The translations under genes were made by a program, and so were the position numbers. From a virus, in IMG/VR virus record IMGVR_UViG_3300042673_001525, positions 1 to 54,306 of that record: a DNA stretch of 54,306 nucleotides, one strand, 5' to 3'. Every line of letters begins with the position of its first letter. Positions within the stretch are counted from its first letter, which is position 1. This document shows positions 42,620 through 48,452 of the stretch, in pieces. The notes beneath the pieces are model-generated. The model was not told where the DNA came from, made no database searches, and worked only from the letters and a program-made list of their open reading frames with translations.

Positions 42620-42647
42620 TTGACAAGCCGATAATAGACTATAGAAT
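42620..42647 (+). promoter_or_regulatory. CCGATA-type promoter
   Basis: TTGACA (42620-42625), 16-bp spacer with GCCGATAA, TAGAAT (42642-42647). Confidence 0.82.
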
Positions 42648-42666
42648 ACGAGCATAGGAGAGAAAC

Positions 42667-42840
42667 ATGAATCACGACCCATATTGGACATTCCCACAGT
42701 TTCCTGAGAATAATACTTGGGAGATTCGCTATTTGTGTTGGCGAGCGTGTGGCGAAACCAGAGAACACAGCACACGACTCGCTAATGAGGGACGTATGCC
42801 TGCTAACTGGTGGATGCTTTACAGAGATGATGGAAGGTAA
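42667..42840 (+). CDS. Small Trp-rich hypothetical protein
   Basis: 57 residues, TAGGAGAGAAAC before ATG. Four tryptophans and a basic middle (RYLCWRACGETREHSTRLANEGRMPANWWML). No family recognised. Confidence 0.65.
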   Translation: MNHDPYWTFPQFPENNTWEIRYLCWRACGETREHSTRLANEGRMPANWWMLYRDDGR

Positions 42841-42841
42841 A

Positions 42842-43042
42842 ATGAGAATAAGTAAAAAACAAATATCAGATGCTCTTAGTATTGATAGTGACGATCTATC
42901 GTCAAAGGATATGGGTATTGCATTATTGAACATTGAGAGTATACTTGATAGCGTTGCTGAAAACCTTGATGATGATTTTGAATCTGCGGCTTTGGGCGAT
43001 GCTTCTAATCTAATACAAATGATAAGAGAGGCATTGACTTGA
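42842..43042 (+). CDS. Small helical hypothetical protein
   Basis: 66 residues from ATG 42842 (GGAAGGTAAA upstream, 1 nt after the previous stop). Acidic helices: KKQISDALSIDSDDLSSKDMGIALLNIESILDSVAENLDDDF. Its 3' end holds the promoter for the next gene. Confidence 0.65.
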   Translation: MRISKKQISDALSIDSDDLSSKDMGIALLNIESILDSVAENLDDDFESAALGDASNLIQMIREALT

Positions 43043-43061
43043 CGATAAAGAATGGTATAAT
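43034..43061 (+). promoter_or_regulatory. CGATA-type promoter of a leaderless gene
   Basis: TTGACT (43034-43039), 16-bp spacer with ACGATAA, consensus TATAAT (43056-43061); overlaps the end of the previous gene. Confidence 0.7.
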
Positions 43062-43069
43062 GGTGACAA

Positions 43070-43186
43070 ATGAGAATCTTCCGTAAAATAATTCTGTTCT
43101 TGCCGTCTTTGACCATGTTCTTTCTGGCATACTTTAGTTTTATTTGTGATAACGAGGCTACACACTTTAGTTTTAGGTGGAAATAA
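43070..43186 (+). CDS. Leaderless membrane mini-protein
   Basis: 38 residues (MRIFRKIILFLPSLTMFFLAYF...): basic start and one hydrophobic helix, like a signal anchor. ATG lies 8 nt after the -10 box, without Shine-Dalgarno sequence. The stop overlaps the next start (TAATG). Confidence 0.5.
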   Translation: MRIFRKIILFLPSLTMFFLAYFSFICDNEATHFSFRWK

Positions 43187-43278
43187 TGACCGTTAATGAG
43201 TTTATTGACGAGTTTCTTGATCCAAAGTTTCAAGAAATATTGAAGATTGTGGAACAGGTTTTGGAGGAAAATAAATGA
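43186..43278 (+). CDS. 30-residue acidic mini-protein
   Basis: MTVNEFIDEFLDPKFQEILK... is an amphipathic acidic helix. Start and stop overlap both neighbours (TAATG, ATGA), typical of a coupled operon. Confidence 0.5.
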   Translation: MTVNEFIDEFLDPKFQEILKIVEQVLEENK

Positions 43279-43499
43279 ACTGGCATTATGATAATCCTAT
43301 TAGGGACCGTAAGTATCTTTGTTGTGTAAAGGGATACTCTGAACCTATTGATCTTCTCTGGAATAAAGAGCAGGGAGGGTGGGGTGATTGGTGGCATGGT
43401 GAATATGACGATGGTTTGGCAGAATGGGATCAGTTTGACAATGATCTAGTGGTATGCTATATTGGTTTTGATGAGATTCCTATGCCGGAGGGTTGGTAA
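43275..43499 (+). CDS. Small Trp/Asp-rich hypothetical protein
   Basis: 74 residues, GGAGGAAAATAA before ATG. Aromatic and acidic (NKEQGGWGDWWHGEYDDGLAEWDQFDND). The C-terminal VVCYIGFDEIPMPEGW resembles the end of small phage proteins that follow a 'W.....DD...W..' core. Function unknown. Confidence 0.7.
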   Translation: MNWHYDNPIRDRKYLCCVKGYSEPIDLLWNKEQGGWGDWWHGEYDDGLAEWDQFDNDLVVCYIGFDEIPMPEGW

Positions 43500-43753
43500 T
43501 GGAATGGCTTAGTTTTTTTGGTTATCGTCGCCCTATTAATGGGCAAAAGGTTTATTACTTTGGGCCAGATATTGGGGTATGGCGGGGAAGATATGAGATT
43601 CATAGAGATGATCCTGTGAGTGAACATATTCTTATTTGTGAAGAAAGTCCCGGTCTTGTGGATCGTATGGATGCTCCGTGGTGGATGCCGTATGAGGGAC
43701 AACCAAAACCAAAACGACCAACTACCGATTATCCAGAGGATTACCCGCAATGA
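43499..43753 (+). CDS. Small hypothetical protein
   Basis: 84 residues, start overlaps the previous stop (TAATG). Beta-rich with MEWLSFFGYRRPINGQKVYYFGPDIGVWRGRYEI and PWWMPYEGQPKPKRP at the end. The 'P..GQ.VYY...IGVW.G.Y' arrangement is shared by many phage mini-proteins. Function unknown. Confidence 0.7.
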   Translation: MEWLSFFGYRRPINGQKVYYFGPDIGVWRGRYEIHRDDPVSEHILICEESPGLVDRMDAPWWMPYEGQPKPKRPTTDYPEDYPQ

Positions 43754-43908
43754 TTACTATTTCAACCGATGAGTTTCGTCGTCTTATCGGCCATATTCAG
43801 GAGTACCTTGACAATCCTAATCTACCTAATACAATGGCGAAGATTGCTATCGACACCCTAAAGATGTACGATATTGAAGCCTACGAGGAAAATGCAAAAA
43901 ATGAATGA
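43750..43908 (+). CDS. Small helical hypothetical protein
   Basis: 52 residues, ATGA overlap with the previous gene. Two predicted helices (DEFRRLIGHIQEYL; TMAKIAIDTLKMYDIEAYEE). A promoter-like sequence lies inside it. Confidence 0.6.
   Translation: MITISTDEFRRLIGHIQEYLDNPNLPNTMAKIAIDTLKMYDIEAYEENAKNE
43808..43835 (+). promoter_or_regulatory. Promoter-like sequence inside a gene
   Basis: TTGACA (43808-43813), 16-bp spacer, TACAAT (43830-43835). It could boost the two following mini-genes. No CCGATA. Confidence 0.5.
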
Positions 43909-44074
43909 AGATCGTGAAAAGGCTATGGTTACTATCATCAACTTTTTTAACTCTCGCATGGGTGCGATGAGCAAGAATAATGTAGATAAGGCTAAAGAGT
44001 TGATCTCTACTCATGAGATTGCGGCTTCTGAACTGGTGGATAAATACGTGAGGCTTGTCTATGAAAACTCTTAG
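43892..44074 (+). CDS. Small helical hypothetical protein
   Basis: 60 residues from ATG 43892; ATG 43901 is an equally possible start. GAGGAA lies just upstream. Helical: NEDREKAMVTIINFFNSRMGAMSKNNVDKAKELISTHEIAASELVDKYV. Confidence 0.6.
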   Translation: MQKMNEDREKAMVTIINFFNSRMGAMSKNNVDKAKELISTHEIAASELVDKYVRLVYENS

Positions 44075-44186
44075 TGATATTTGTCCGTGTGGGGCGTGTG
44101 ATGTTCTGGTGTGGAAGTATGATGATTATGGATTAATCTGGAACTTCTGCCAGCAATGCCATTGGTGGTATATCGACAACGATTAA
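44061..44186 (+). CDS. Zinc-ribbon mini-protein
   Basis: 41 residues, overlapping the previous gene by 14 nt. CPCGAC ... CQQCH gives two Cys pairs for one zinc ribbon; Trp-rich (VWKYDDYGLIWNFC). The TAA stop is directly joined to palindrome pair 8. Confidence 0.6.
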   Translation: MKTLSDICPCGACDVLVWKYDDYGLIWNFCQQCHWWYIDND

Positions 44187-44230
44187 CTGCCATAATGGCG
44201 GTGGTCGCGGCCGAACTGCCAAAATGGCAG
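44187..44230. repeat. Tandem palindrome pair 8
   Basis: CTGCCATAATGGCGG at 44187 and CTGCCAAAATGGCAG at 44216, spacing 29, core TCGCGGCCGA. Confidence 0.9.
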
Positions 44231-44253
44231 AATATTTTTCTTATAGAACGGTA

Positions 44254-44281
44254 TTGACAGTGCCGATACTAATGGTATACT
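44254..44281 (+). promoter_or_regulatory. CCGATA-type promoter
   Basis: TTGACA (44254-44259), 16-bp spacer with GCCGATA, TATACT (44276-44281). Confidence 0.82.
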
Positions 44282-44291
44282 TAGGGAAACA

Positions 44292-44447
44292 ATGGGCGGG
44301 GACAACCACAATGATATCAAAGAAGGTTGTCTGAAATGTCCGTCGAGTATGGCCCAAGCCGACATTGTTTTTCCTAATCCTCCGGATTTGGCTGGGGTGG
44401 CTGTAGTCAGCGAAAGTTTAAAGATCTTGACAAGAGTTGGTCGATAG
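44292..44447 (+). CDS. Possible leaderless mini-gene or small structured RNA
   Basis: An ORF of 51 residues (MGGDNHNDIKEGCLKCPSSM...) starts 10 nt after the -10 box without a Shine-Dalgarno sequence and runs through TAGTCAGCGA element 3. The same stretch can fold: TGGGC/GCCCA outer stem (44293 and about 44352), GACAACC/GGTTGTC inside, then TTTTT at 44367. Either a leaderless peptide or an RNA of about 75 nt could be the product. Confidence 0.35.
   Translation: MGGDNHNDIKEGCLKCPSSMAQADIVFPNPPDLAGVAVVSESLKILTRVGR
44376..44415 (+). repeat. TAGTCAGCGA element 3
   Basis: Hairpin AATCC TCC GGATT, TTGG, then GGCTGTAGTCAGCGAAA; GCTG-TAGT-CAGC can form a second small hairpin. It lies 11 nt before a -35 box. 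Confidence 0.75.
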
Positions 44448-44455
44448 AGTATACT
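44427..44455 (+). promoter_or_regulatory. Sigma70-type promoter with CGATA
   Basis: TTGACA (44427-44432), 17-bp spacer with TCGATA, TATACT (44450-44455). Confidence 0.78.
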
Positions 44456-44473
44456 CTAGTTATAGGAGAAAAA

Positions 44474-44698
44474 ATGGATATGAGCGTTATAGCAAGATTT
44501 GAGGCTCTGGACAGACTTAGTGAATCTCTTACAAAGCAACAGATTGAAGATTTACAGATAGTTATTAAAAACACCAAAGAAGAACTAGAGATTTGTGAAA
44601 ACTGTGGAGATAGTTGGGTTGGAAATACAGAAAAAACTCTAGAGATGCTTGCTAACAGTTTAAACTTTCAACCAGACTATCCTGAATACGACTATTGA
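44474..44698 (+). CDS. Small helical protein with a Cys pair
   Basis: 74 residues, TAGGAGAAAAA before ATG. Two long helices; CENC near residue 40 could be half of a zinc site. Ends NFQPDYPEYDY. Stop codon overlaps the next promoter's TTGACA. Confidence 0.7.
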   Translation: MDMSVIARFEALDRLSESLTKQQIEDLQIVIKNTKEELEICENCGDSWVGNTEKTLEMLANSLNFQPDYPEYDY

Positions 44699-44723
44699 CA
44701 ACTGATAGCCGATAGAATATAGT
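44695..44723 (+). promoter_or_regulatory. CCGATA-type promoter of a leaderless gene
   Basis: TTGACA (44695-44700, contains the TGA stop of the previous gene), 17-bp spacer with GCCGATA, TATAGT (44718-44723). Confidence 0.78.
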
Positions 44724-44729
44724 ATAAGC

Positions 44730-45155
44730 ATGAAACAGAAACCACTATACGGCGAAGTTCGTTTTCACCTTTCTAACGGTGAGCATTATATGCACTGGCA
44801 AGTTAAGGTTAAGCAGGGTGGAAAAACTGTTGATGTGTATTATTATGACCCCAAAGAATATCAGTTGGAAATGAGGGGTTGTAAGTTGTGGAACCGGCCG
44901 AATAAGGCTAAACAGGTATTTGAGGCTGGTGTGCATGATGTTAGTGGGTGGGTGCGGTGTGAAGAAGTTATGTTGAGGAAGGATTTTCATCCCGCTCTAC
45001 CTATTGACAATCTTGAGAAGTTGTTTTATAATCCACTTCGTGATCCACACTGGCGACGAGAAAGCGACAATAACGAGTTCGTTTGGGACGGTAGCGAGTA
45101 TGCTACTCTTCTGACTAACGGCAAACAAGTTTACATTTTGGAAGAAAGGATTTAA
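44730..45155 (+). CDS. Leaderless protein of 141 residues
   Basis: ATG lies 6 nt after the -10 box, so the transcript should begin at the start codon; no Shine-Dalgarno sequence exists. Beta-rich, basic first half (GEVRFHLSNGEHYMHWQVKVKQGGKTVDVYYYDP), with GCKLWNRPNKAKQVFEAGVHDVSGWV in the centre, a block I associate with conserved phage proteins of unknown function. Ends with TAATG overlap to the L7/L12-like gene, so both are on one leaderless mRNA. Confidence 0.75.
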   Translation: MKQKPLYGEVRFHLSNGEHYMHWQVKVKQGGKTVDVYYYDPKEYQLEMRGCKLWNRPNKAKQVFEAGVHDVSGWVRCEEVMLRKDFHPALPIDNLEKLFYNPLRDPHWRRESDNNEFVWDGSEYATLLTNGKQVYILEERI

Positions 45156-45526
45156 TGATGATTAATCTGCAACTGAGCGTTCGTGAGGCTATGGAACTTG
45201 CTTTCTATGCTAGGGAGGACATTAGAGAGCGTATCACTCAGGCTTTTGAGGTGGCTTTGGGTGTGAACCAGCGTTGTACTGTTACGATCACTAGGGGTAT
45301 GAGTTTGGATAACCGTATCCCGTGTATCAAGGCTATTCGCCAGTATACTGGTTGGGGTTTGAAGGAGAGCAAGGAGTGGACTGATGATCTGGTTGGTGGT
45401 TGGAAGGGCGATAGGTTCGTTCCTGCTACTCACCACACCAACAGCATCACTCTCAAGAATCCTGAGATGGCGGAAAATCTGCTGCGTGACCTGACCACTT
45501 TGGGTTGTGAGGGTTATCTCTCATAA
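45155..45526 (+). CDS. Ribosomal protein L7/L12 C-terminal-domain-like protein
   Basis: 123 residues, AAAGGATTTA before ATG. Residues 55-80 (IPCIKAIRQYTGWGLKESKEW) match the L7/L12 C-terminal domain, where VIKxVRxxTGLGLKEAKxLV forms the elongation-factor-binding helices. AENLLRDLTTLG (106-117) fits the last helix. The L12 N-terminal dimerisation domain and hinge are replaced by a different helical 50 residues (SVREAMELAFYAREDIRERI). L12-type proteins are known in uncultured phages. A role in recruiting translation factors, or only the same fold, is possible. Confidence 0.8.
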   Translation: MMINLQLSVREAMELAFYAREDIRERITQAFEVALGVNQRCTVTITRGMSLDNRIPCIKAIRQYTGWGLKESKEWTDDLVGGWKGDRFVPATHHTNSITLKNPEMAENLLRDLTTLGCEGYLS

Positions 45527-45570
45527 CTGCCAAAGCGGCAGGCGCCGCGGCCGATCTGCCAAAATGACAC
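45527..45570. repeat. Tandem palindrome pair 9
   Basis: CTGCCAAAGCGGCAG at 45527 (1 nt after the stop) and the imperfect CTGCCAAAATGACAC at 45556, spacing 29, core CCGCGGCCGA. Confidence 0.88.
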
Positions 45571-45594
45571 CCAAAAAATATTCACGAACGGCTG

Positions 45595-45622
45595 TTGACT
45601 TGCCGATACTCTATGGTAGAAT
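45595..45622 (+). promoter_or_regulatory. CCGATA-type promoter
   Basis: TTGACT (45595-45600), 16-bp spacer with GCCGATA, TAGAAT (45617-45622). Confidence 0.78.
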
Positions 45623-45682
45623 GATAGCATCACACGACAAGACGCCAACCGATCACGACAACACAAAAGTTCGGATTGGCTC

Positions 45683-45711
45683 TTGACAAGTGATGATTGG
45701 GATGATAAGAT
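45683..45711 (+). promoter_or_regulatory. Second, tandem promoter
   Basis: TTGACA (45683-45688), 17-bp spacer, TAAGAT (45706-45711), 61 nt downstream of the first -10 box and upstream of the same gene. Confidence 0.5.
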
Positions 45712-45754
45712 ACGTTTGTTCGGTTTGATTAACACTAACTTGGAGAGATTTACC

Positions 45755-46009
45755 ATGAAGAAGTTTTCGTTTGTTGTTGATATTGTTGCTACTGATCTTG
45801 ACCGTGAGGTTGTGGTTGATTCGATTGGTGATTGTCTGCGTGATGCTCTGCCGTCCGATGTTCATGCTAACGTCAAGGCCGGTGAGGTCAAGGCTTTTAG
45901 CGAGCAGGGTTATAAGGTTTGGCGGGCTAGGGTTACTGGCGTGACTGCCAAGGCTGCTGGCGATGCTCACAATAGCAAGGTCGAGCAGGAAGTCGAGGCT
46001 GTTGCCTGA
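45755..46009 (+). CDS. Small hypothetical protein with tandem promoters
   Basis: 84 residues from ATG 45755, TTGGAGAGATTTACC upstream. Beta-alpha-beta pattern KKFSFVVDIVATDLDREVVVDSIGDCLRDALP, then VWRARVTGVTAKAAGDAHNSKVEQ. Followed by a strong terminator. Codons look adapted (GGT, GAC, AAG), suggesting high expression. Function unknown. Confidence 0.72.
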   Translation: MKKFSFVVDIVATDLDREVVVDSIGDCLRDALPSDVHANVKAGEVKAFSEQGYKVWRARVTGVTAKAAGDAHNSKVEQEVEAVA

Positions 46010-46033
46010 GCCTAGCATATCTACTATAATATC

Positions 46034-46074
46034 CGATAGACCGCTAGTGGCGAACTGGCGGCTATCGGTTTTTA
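46034..46074 (+). terminator. Rho-independent terminator
   Basis: CCGATAG (46034-46040) pairs with CTATCGG (46063-46069), with an inner CCGC/GCGG-like stem, then TTTTT. Just 3 bp before tRNA-Arg, so the tRNA would rely on read-through or another promoter. Confidence 0.85.
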
Positions 46075-46076
46075 TG

Positions 46077-46148
46077 GCCCCATAGTTAAATGGATATAAC
46101 AACTGCCTTCTAAGCAGTTATTGGAGGTTCGATTCCTCCTGGGGCTAT
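46077..46148 (+). tRNA. tRNA-Arg (TCT)
   Basis: Acceptor GGCCCCA/TGGGGCT, anticodon stem CTGC..GCAG with loop CTTCTAA region, T arm GGAGG-TTCGATT-CCTCC. CCA not encoded. Confidence 0.92.
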
Positions 46149-46153
46149 TATCC

Positions 46154-46197
46154 TGCCAAAACGGCAGGCTCCGCGGCCGATCTGCCAAAATGGCAGC
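46154..46197. repeat. Tandem palindrome pair 10
   Basis: CTGCCAAAACGGCAG at 46154 and CTGCCAAAATGGCAG at 46183, spacing 29, core CCGCGGCCGA; 5 bp after tRNA-Arg. Confidence 0.9.
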
Positions 46198-46220
46198 TAT
46201 TTTTCTTCAAGTTTTTTTGC

Positions 46221-46248
46221 TTGACAAGCCGATATTCTATTGTAGAAT
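46221..46248 (+). promoter_or_regulatory. CCGATA-type promoter
   Basis: TTGACA (46221-46226), 16-bp spacer with GCCGATA, TAGAAT (46243-46248). Confidence 0.83.
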
Positions 46249-46269
46249 CAGTAGCACAGGAGACATAAA

Positions 46270-46974
46270 ATGAAAACAGCAGACGGTAACGATAAGTTGG
46301 GCAAGGGTTGCATTGTGGTTTCGCGTCCGGTTGGCGATACTTGTCCGTCCGATTGCGACTATCTCAATAATGGCTGCTATGCTGAGGCTACGGAAAATCA
46401 GTATAAAAATGCTCGTACTGCCGGGTTTGCTAATCTAGTCACGGAAAAGCATAAAATCCGTGCTATGATTCTTGACGCTAAGAAGCGTAAAAAGTCTATT
46501 CGCTGGCACGAACGTGGCGACTGGTTTCTCAATGGCGAACTTGACCTAGACTATGTTGCTAATGTAACGTGGGCGTGTGAGAGTATTCTTGCCGATGGTG
46601 ATAGTCTGCCTGATATGTGGTTTTATACCCATATTTATGATAGTCGGCTTGTTGCACTGGAAAAGTATATGAACGTATATGCTAGTGTGCATGATGATAA
46701 TGATATGGGCGAGGCTATGGCACAAGGCTTCAAACTGTTCGCATGGTGCGATAGCGATATGAAAATCGCCCCGAAGCGTCCAAAGAGTAAAGTCAAGGCG
46801 GAAGCATGGAGGAAAGCGTTGCCCAAACTTGTTGTGCTGAATGGTAGCAAGTTTGTAACGTGTCCGGAAATCCGTCGTGGTCGGTCAGAAATCACTTGCA
46901 CTGGCACGAAAGATAGTATATCATGCGACTTGTGCGTTCGCGGTTTGGCTAATGTTCTATTCCCTGCCCATTGA
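46270..46974 (+). CDS. gp88-like conserved phage protein, Cys-rich
   Basis: 234 residues, AGGAGACATAAA before ATG. Cys at about 14, 25, 29 and 36 (GDTCPSDCDYLNNGCYAEA), then RWHERGDWF near residue 78 and WFYTHIY near residue 120, ending in a second Cys cluster (CTGTKDSISCDLCVRG). This order (CPxxC...CYA, RWHxxGD, WxYT, late Cys group) is that of the gene-product-88 type family in actinobacteriophages and other phages. The cluster probably binds metal, maybe Fe-S. The biochemical role is not known. Confidence 0.78.
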   Translation: MKTADGNDKLGKGCIVVSRPVGDTCPSDCDYLNNGCYAEATENQYKNARTAGFANLVTEKHKIRAMILDAKKRKKSIRWHERGDWFLNGELDLDYVANVTWACESILADGDSLPDMWFYTHIYDSRLVALEKYMNVYASVHDDNDMGEAMAQGFKLFAWCDSDMKIAPKRPKSKVKAEAWRKALPKLVVLNGSKFVTCPEIRRGRSEITCTGTKDSISCDLCVRGLANVLFPAH

Positions 46975-46981
46975 GGATAAT

Positions 46982-47224
46982 ATGAAAAGTTTTACATATA
47001 AATGTCTGCCGATTGCAGAAGTGTGCGAATATAACGACTTGCTTTTGATGGATGTTATGGATGCTATTTGTGATAGTGATATTAGTTTTGGTACTAACTA
47101 TGATACTATTATCTCTCACACTCAACTAGAAAGTATTCTGGAAGATGCTGGTATTGCTATCGACGGATTAGATTATAATAATCACGATGCTGATGGATTA
47201 GTTCTTATCGCCTTGGGGAGTTGA
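46982..47224 (+). CDS. Small acidic hypothetical protein
   Basis: 80 residues from ATG 46982 (GAGGATAAT upstream), 7 nt after the gp88-like gene. Acidic helical (LLLMDVMDAICDSDISFG, QLESILEDAGIAIDGLDYN). No family recognised. Confidence 0.68.
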   Translation: MKSFTYKCLPIAEVCEYNDLLLMDVMDAICDSDISFGTNYDTIISHTQLESILEDAGIAIDGLDYNNHDADGLVLIALGS

Positions 47225-47228
47225 GCAG

Positions 47229-47474
47229 ATGAGTAAGTGGTATGTAAAAAGTAATACGGTCGAAAAGATTGTTAGTATTCCTCATAGTAGTCCTATGATG
47301 GCTGCTATTCAGGTGTTTAATGATACTAATGAGTTTGATATTTTTGACGAATATTTTTATGTGGACGAACGTGGATTCCGTGACTATACAAATGCTGATA
47401 GTTTAACCCAGATTATTAAAACGCCCAAAGTTATGATTCGTGCTAAAGAGCAACAGGAGGAAGATCTGCCATAA
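47229..47474 (+). CDS. Small hypothetical protein, stop codon within a palindrome
   Basis: 81 residues, GGGGAGTTGAGCAG before ATG. KWYVKSNTVEKIVSIPHSSPMMAAIQVFNDTNEFDIFDEYFYVDERGFRDY is a pattern of small phage proteins (A...VF...N...LDEYFYVDERGFR). Its TAA stop forms the centre of the left palindrome of pair 11 (CTGCCATAATGGCAG). Confidence 0.72.
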   Translation: MSKWYVKSNTVEKIVSIPHSSPMMAAIQVFNDTNEFDIFDEYFYVDERGFRDYTNADSLTQIIKTPKVMIRAKEQQEEDLP

Positions 47475-47509
47475 TGGCAGCCTCCGCGGGCCAACTGCCA
47501 AAATGGCAT
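47466..47509. repeat. Tandem palindrome pair 11
   Basis: CTGCCATAATGGCAG at 47466 and CTGCCAAAATGGCAT at 47495, spacing 29, core CCGCGGGCCAA. Followed by a degenerate TTCCAA-N17-TATCCG promoter (47515-47543) with two GCCGAT copies. Confidence 0.88.
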
Positions 47510-47580
47510 TAAAGTTCCAAGCCGATCATGCCGATAATATCCGTATGGACGAGAAAAAGGATTTGACAAGGATAACACTT

Positions 47581-47844
47581 ATGCTACAATGGATTGGTGT
47601 GATTGTTGCTATTTTAGGCTTTGCTTATAATGGTGTAAAAGATTATCAAAAGGGTGAGATTAAACTTCCTGCTTTGCAACAAAAACAGGAGTTGACAAAA
47701 ACGAATCATCCGATACAATATTGTTTAATGGCATACGACCCTAATCTAAATAAAGTTTTCTATCAGCACGAAAATGGACAATGGTATGATTACGCTCCAC
47801 AACAACGACGATACGCGACCACGCCGCAAGTACGGCACTATTAA
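47581..47844 (+). CDS. Small membrane-anchored hypothetical protein
   Basis: 87 residues from ATG 47581 (AAGGATAACACTT upstream; ATG 47545 would add 12 residues). Residues 1-20 (MLQWIGVIVAILGFAYNG) form a membrane helix; the rest is polar with Tyr and Gln. An internal promoter (47692-47719) would make a leaderless 38-residue form starting at ATG 47728. Confidence 0.6.
   Translation: MLQWIGVIVAILGFAYNGVKDYQKGEIKLPALQQKQELTKTNHPIQYCLMAYDPNLNKVFYQHENGQWYDYAPQQRRYATTPQVRHY
47692..47719 (+). promoter_or_regulatory. Promoter inside a gene, upstream of the tRNA cluster
   Basis: TTGACA (47692-47697), 16-bp spacer ending in CCGA, TACAAT (47714-47719). It may drive the basic protein and the Thr-Gln-Asn tRNAs. 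Confidence 0.68.
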
Positions 47845-47980
47845 ACTCAAGGTTAAGAAGCCTTGGGAAGTGTCTACTGGTCACAAGGAACACAGGGATA
47901 CGCTTATGGATAATCGCCCCAAGCGACAGCGTACTCGCAAGGCTATTGACAGGAGTTGGCAAAGAGAGTATGATATGTAG
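47786..47980 (+). CDS. Small basic protein before the tRNA cluster
   Basis: 64 residues from ATG 47786. Overlaps the previous gene in another frame. Lys/Arg-rich (RRKYGTIKLKVKKPWE...NRPKRQRTRKAIDRSWQREYDM), so it could bind nucleic acid. The stop is 5 nt before tRNA-Thr. No good Shine-Dalgarno sequence. Confidence 0.6.
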   Translation: MITLHNNDDTRPRRKYGTIKLKVKKPWEVSTGHKEHRDTLMDNRPKRQRTRKAIDRSWQREYDM

Positions 47981-47984
47981 TCTT

Positions 47985-48057
47985 GCCGATGTAACTCAGT
48001 TGGTAGAGTAGCGGTTTTGTAAACCGCCTGTCGGGGGTTCAAATCCCTCCATCGGCC
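47985..48057 (+). tRNA. tRNA-Thr (TGT)
   Basis: Acceptor GCCGATG/CATCGGC, anticodon stem GCGGT/ACCGC with loop TTTGTAA-like, T arm with TTCAAAT. CCA not encoded. Confidence 0.93.
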
Positions 48058-48058
48058 C

Positions 48059-48129
48059 TCCGAGATGGTGAAACGGTATCACAGAGGACTTTGGATCCTT
48101 TATTCTACGTTCGAATCGTAGTCTCGGAA
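48059..48129 (+). tRNA. tRNA-Gln (TTG)
   Basis: Acceptor TCCGAGA/TCTCGGA, anticodon loop CTTTGGA, T arm CTACG-TTCGAAT-CGTAG. One nt after tRNA-Thr. Confidence 0.92.
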
Positions 48130-48157
48130 TCGGAGGCTGACGTTTGAGTTGCGATGG

Positions 48158-48229
48158 TGGCGAGTAGCACAACGGTAGTGCAAGCGGCTGTTAACCGCTA
48201 GGTTACAGGTTCGAATCCTGTCTCGCCAG
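48158..48229 (+). tRNA. tRNA-Asn (GTT)
   Basis: Acceptor TGGCGAG/CTCGCCA, anticodon loop CTGTTAA, T arm ACAGG-TTCGAAT-CCTGT. Confidence 0.92.
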
Positions 48230-48237
48230 TTTCAGCT

Positions 48238-48277
48238 AATCCTACGGATTTGGTTGTGGTGGTTGTAGTCAGCGAAA
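48238..48277 (+). repeat. TAGTCAGCGA element 4
   Basis: Hairpin AATCC TAC GGATT, TTGG, then GGTTGTAGTCAGCGAAA. It begins 8 nt after tRNA-Asn and precedes the tRNA-Lys promoter by 17 nt. Confidence 0.8.
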
Positions 48278-48294
48278 ATCTCAAGTGTGTGGTG

Positions 48295-48322
48295 TTGACA
48301 AACCGATAATATCTGATATACT
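48295..48322 (+). promoter_or_regulatory. CCGATA-type promoter of tRNA-Lys
   Basis: TTGACA (48295-48300), 16-bp spacer with ACCGATAA, TATACT (48317-48322); tRNA begins 8 nt later, near the predicted start. Confidence 0.83.
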
Positions 48323-48330
48323 GCTGATAT

Positions 48331-48403
48331 GGATCTCTAACTCAATCGGTAGAGTAGCGGCCTTTTAAGCCGTAGGTTCTGGGTTCGAGTCCCAGGGGGT
48401 CCA
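48331..48403 (+). tRNA. tRNA-Lys (TTT)
   Basis: Acceptor GGATCTC/GGGGTCC with two G-U type pairs, anticodon loop CTTTTAA, T arm CTGGG-TTCGAGT-CCCAG. The transcript would start almost at the mature 5' end. Confidence 0.92.
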
Positions 48404-48404
48404 C

Positions 48405-48432
48405 TTGACAGTTGTTTGGTTTGGTGTAGAAT
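48405..48432 (+). promoter_or_regulatory. Sigma70-type promoter
   Basis: TTGACA (48405-48410, 1 nt after tRNA-Lys), 16-bp GT-rich spacer, TAGAAT (48427-48432). No CCGATA. Confidence 0.78.
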
Positions 48433-48452
48433 AGAGCAAAGGAGAAACGACT

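Noticed and set aside
44376-44415. TAGTCAGCGA elements as conserved peptide coding
   Set aside because: One frame reads NPPDLAGVAVVSE in copies 3 and 4, but the distance between boxes varies by one nucleotide and other copies have stops, so the conservation is at nucleotide level.
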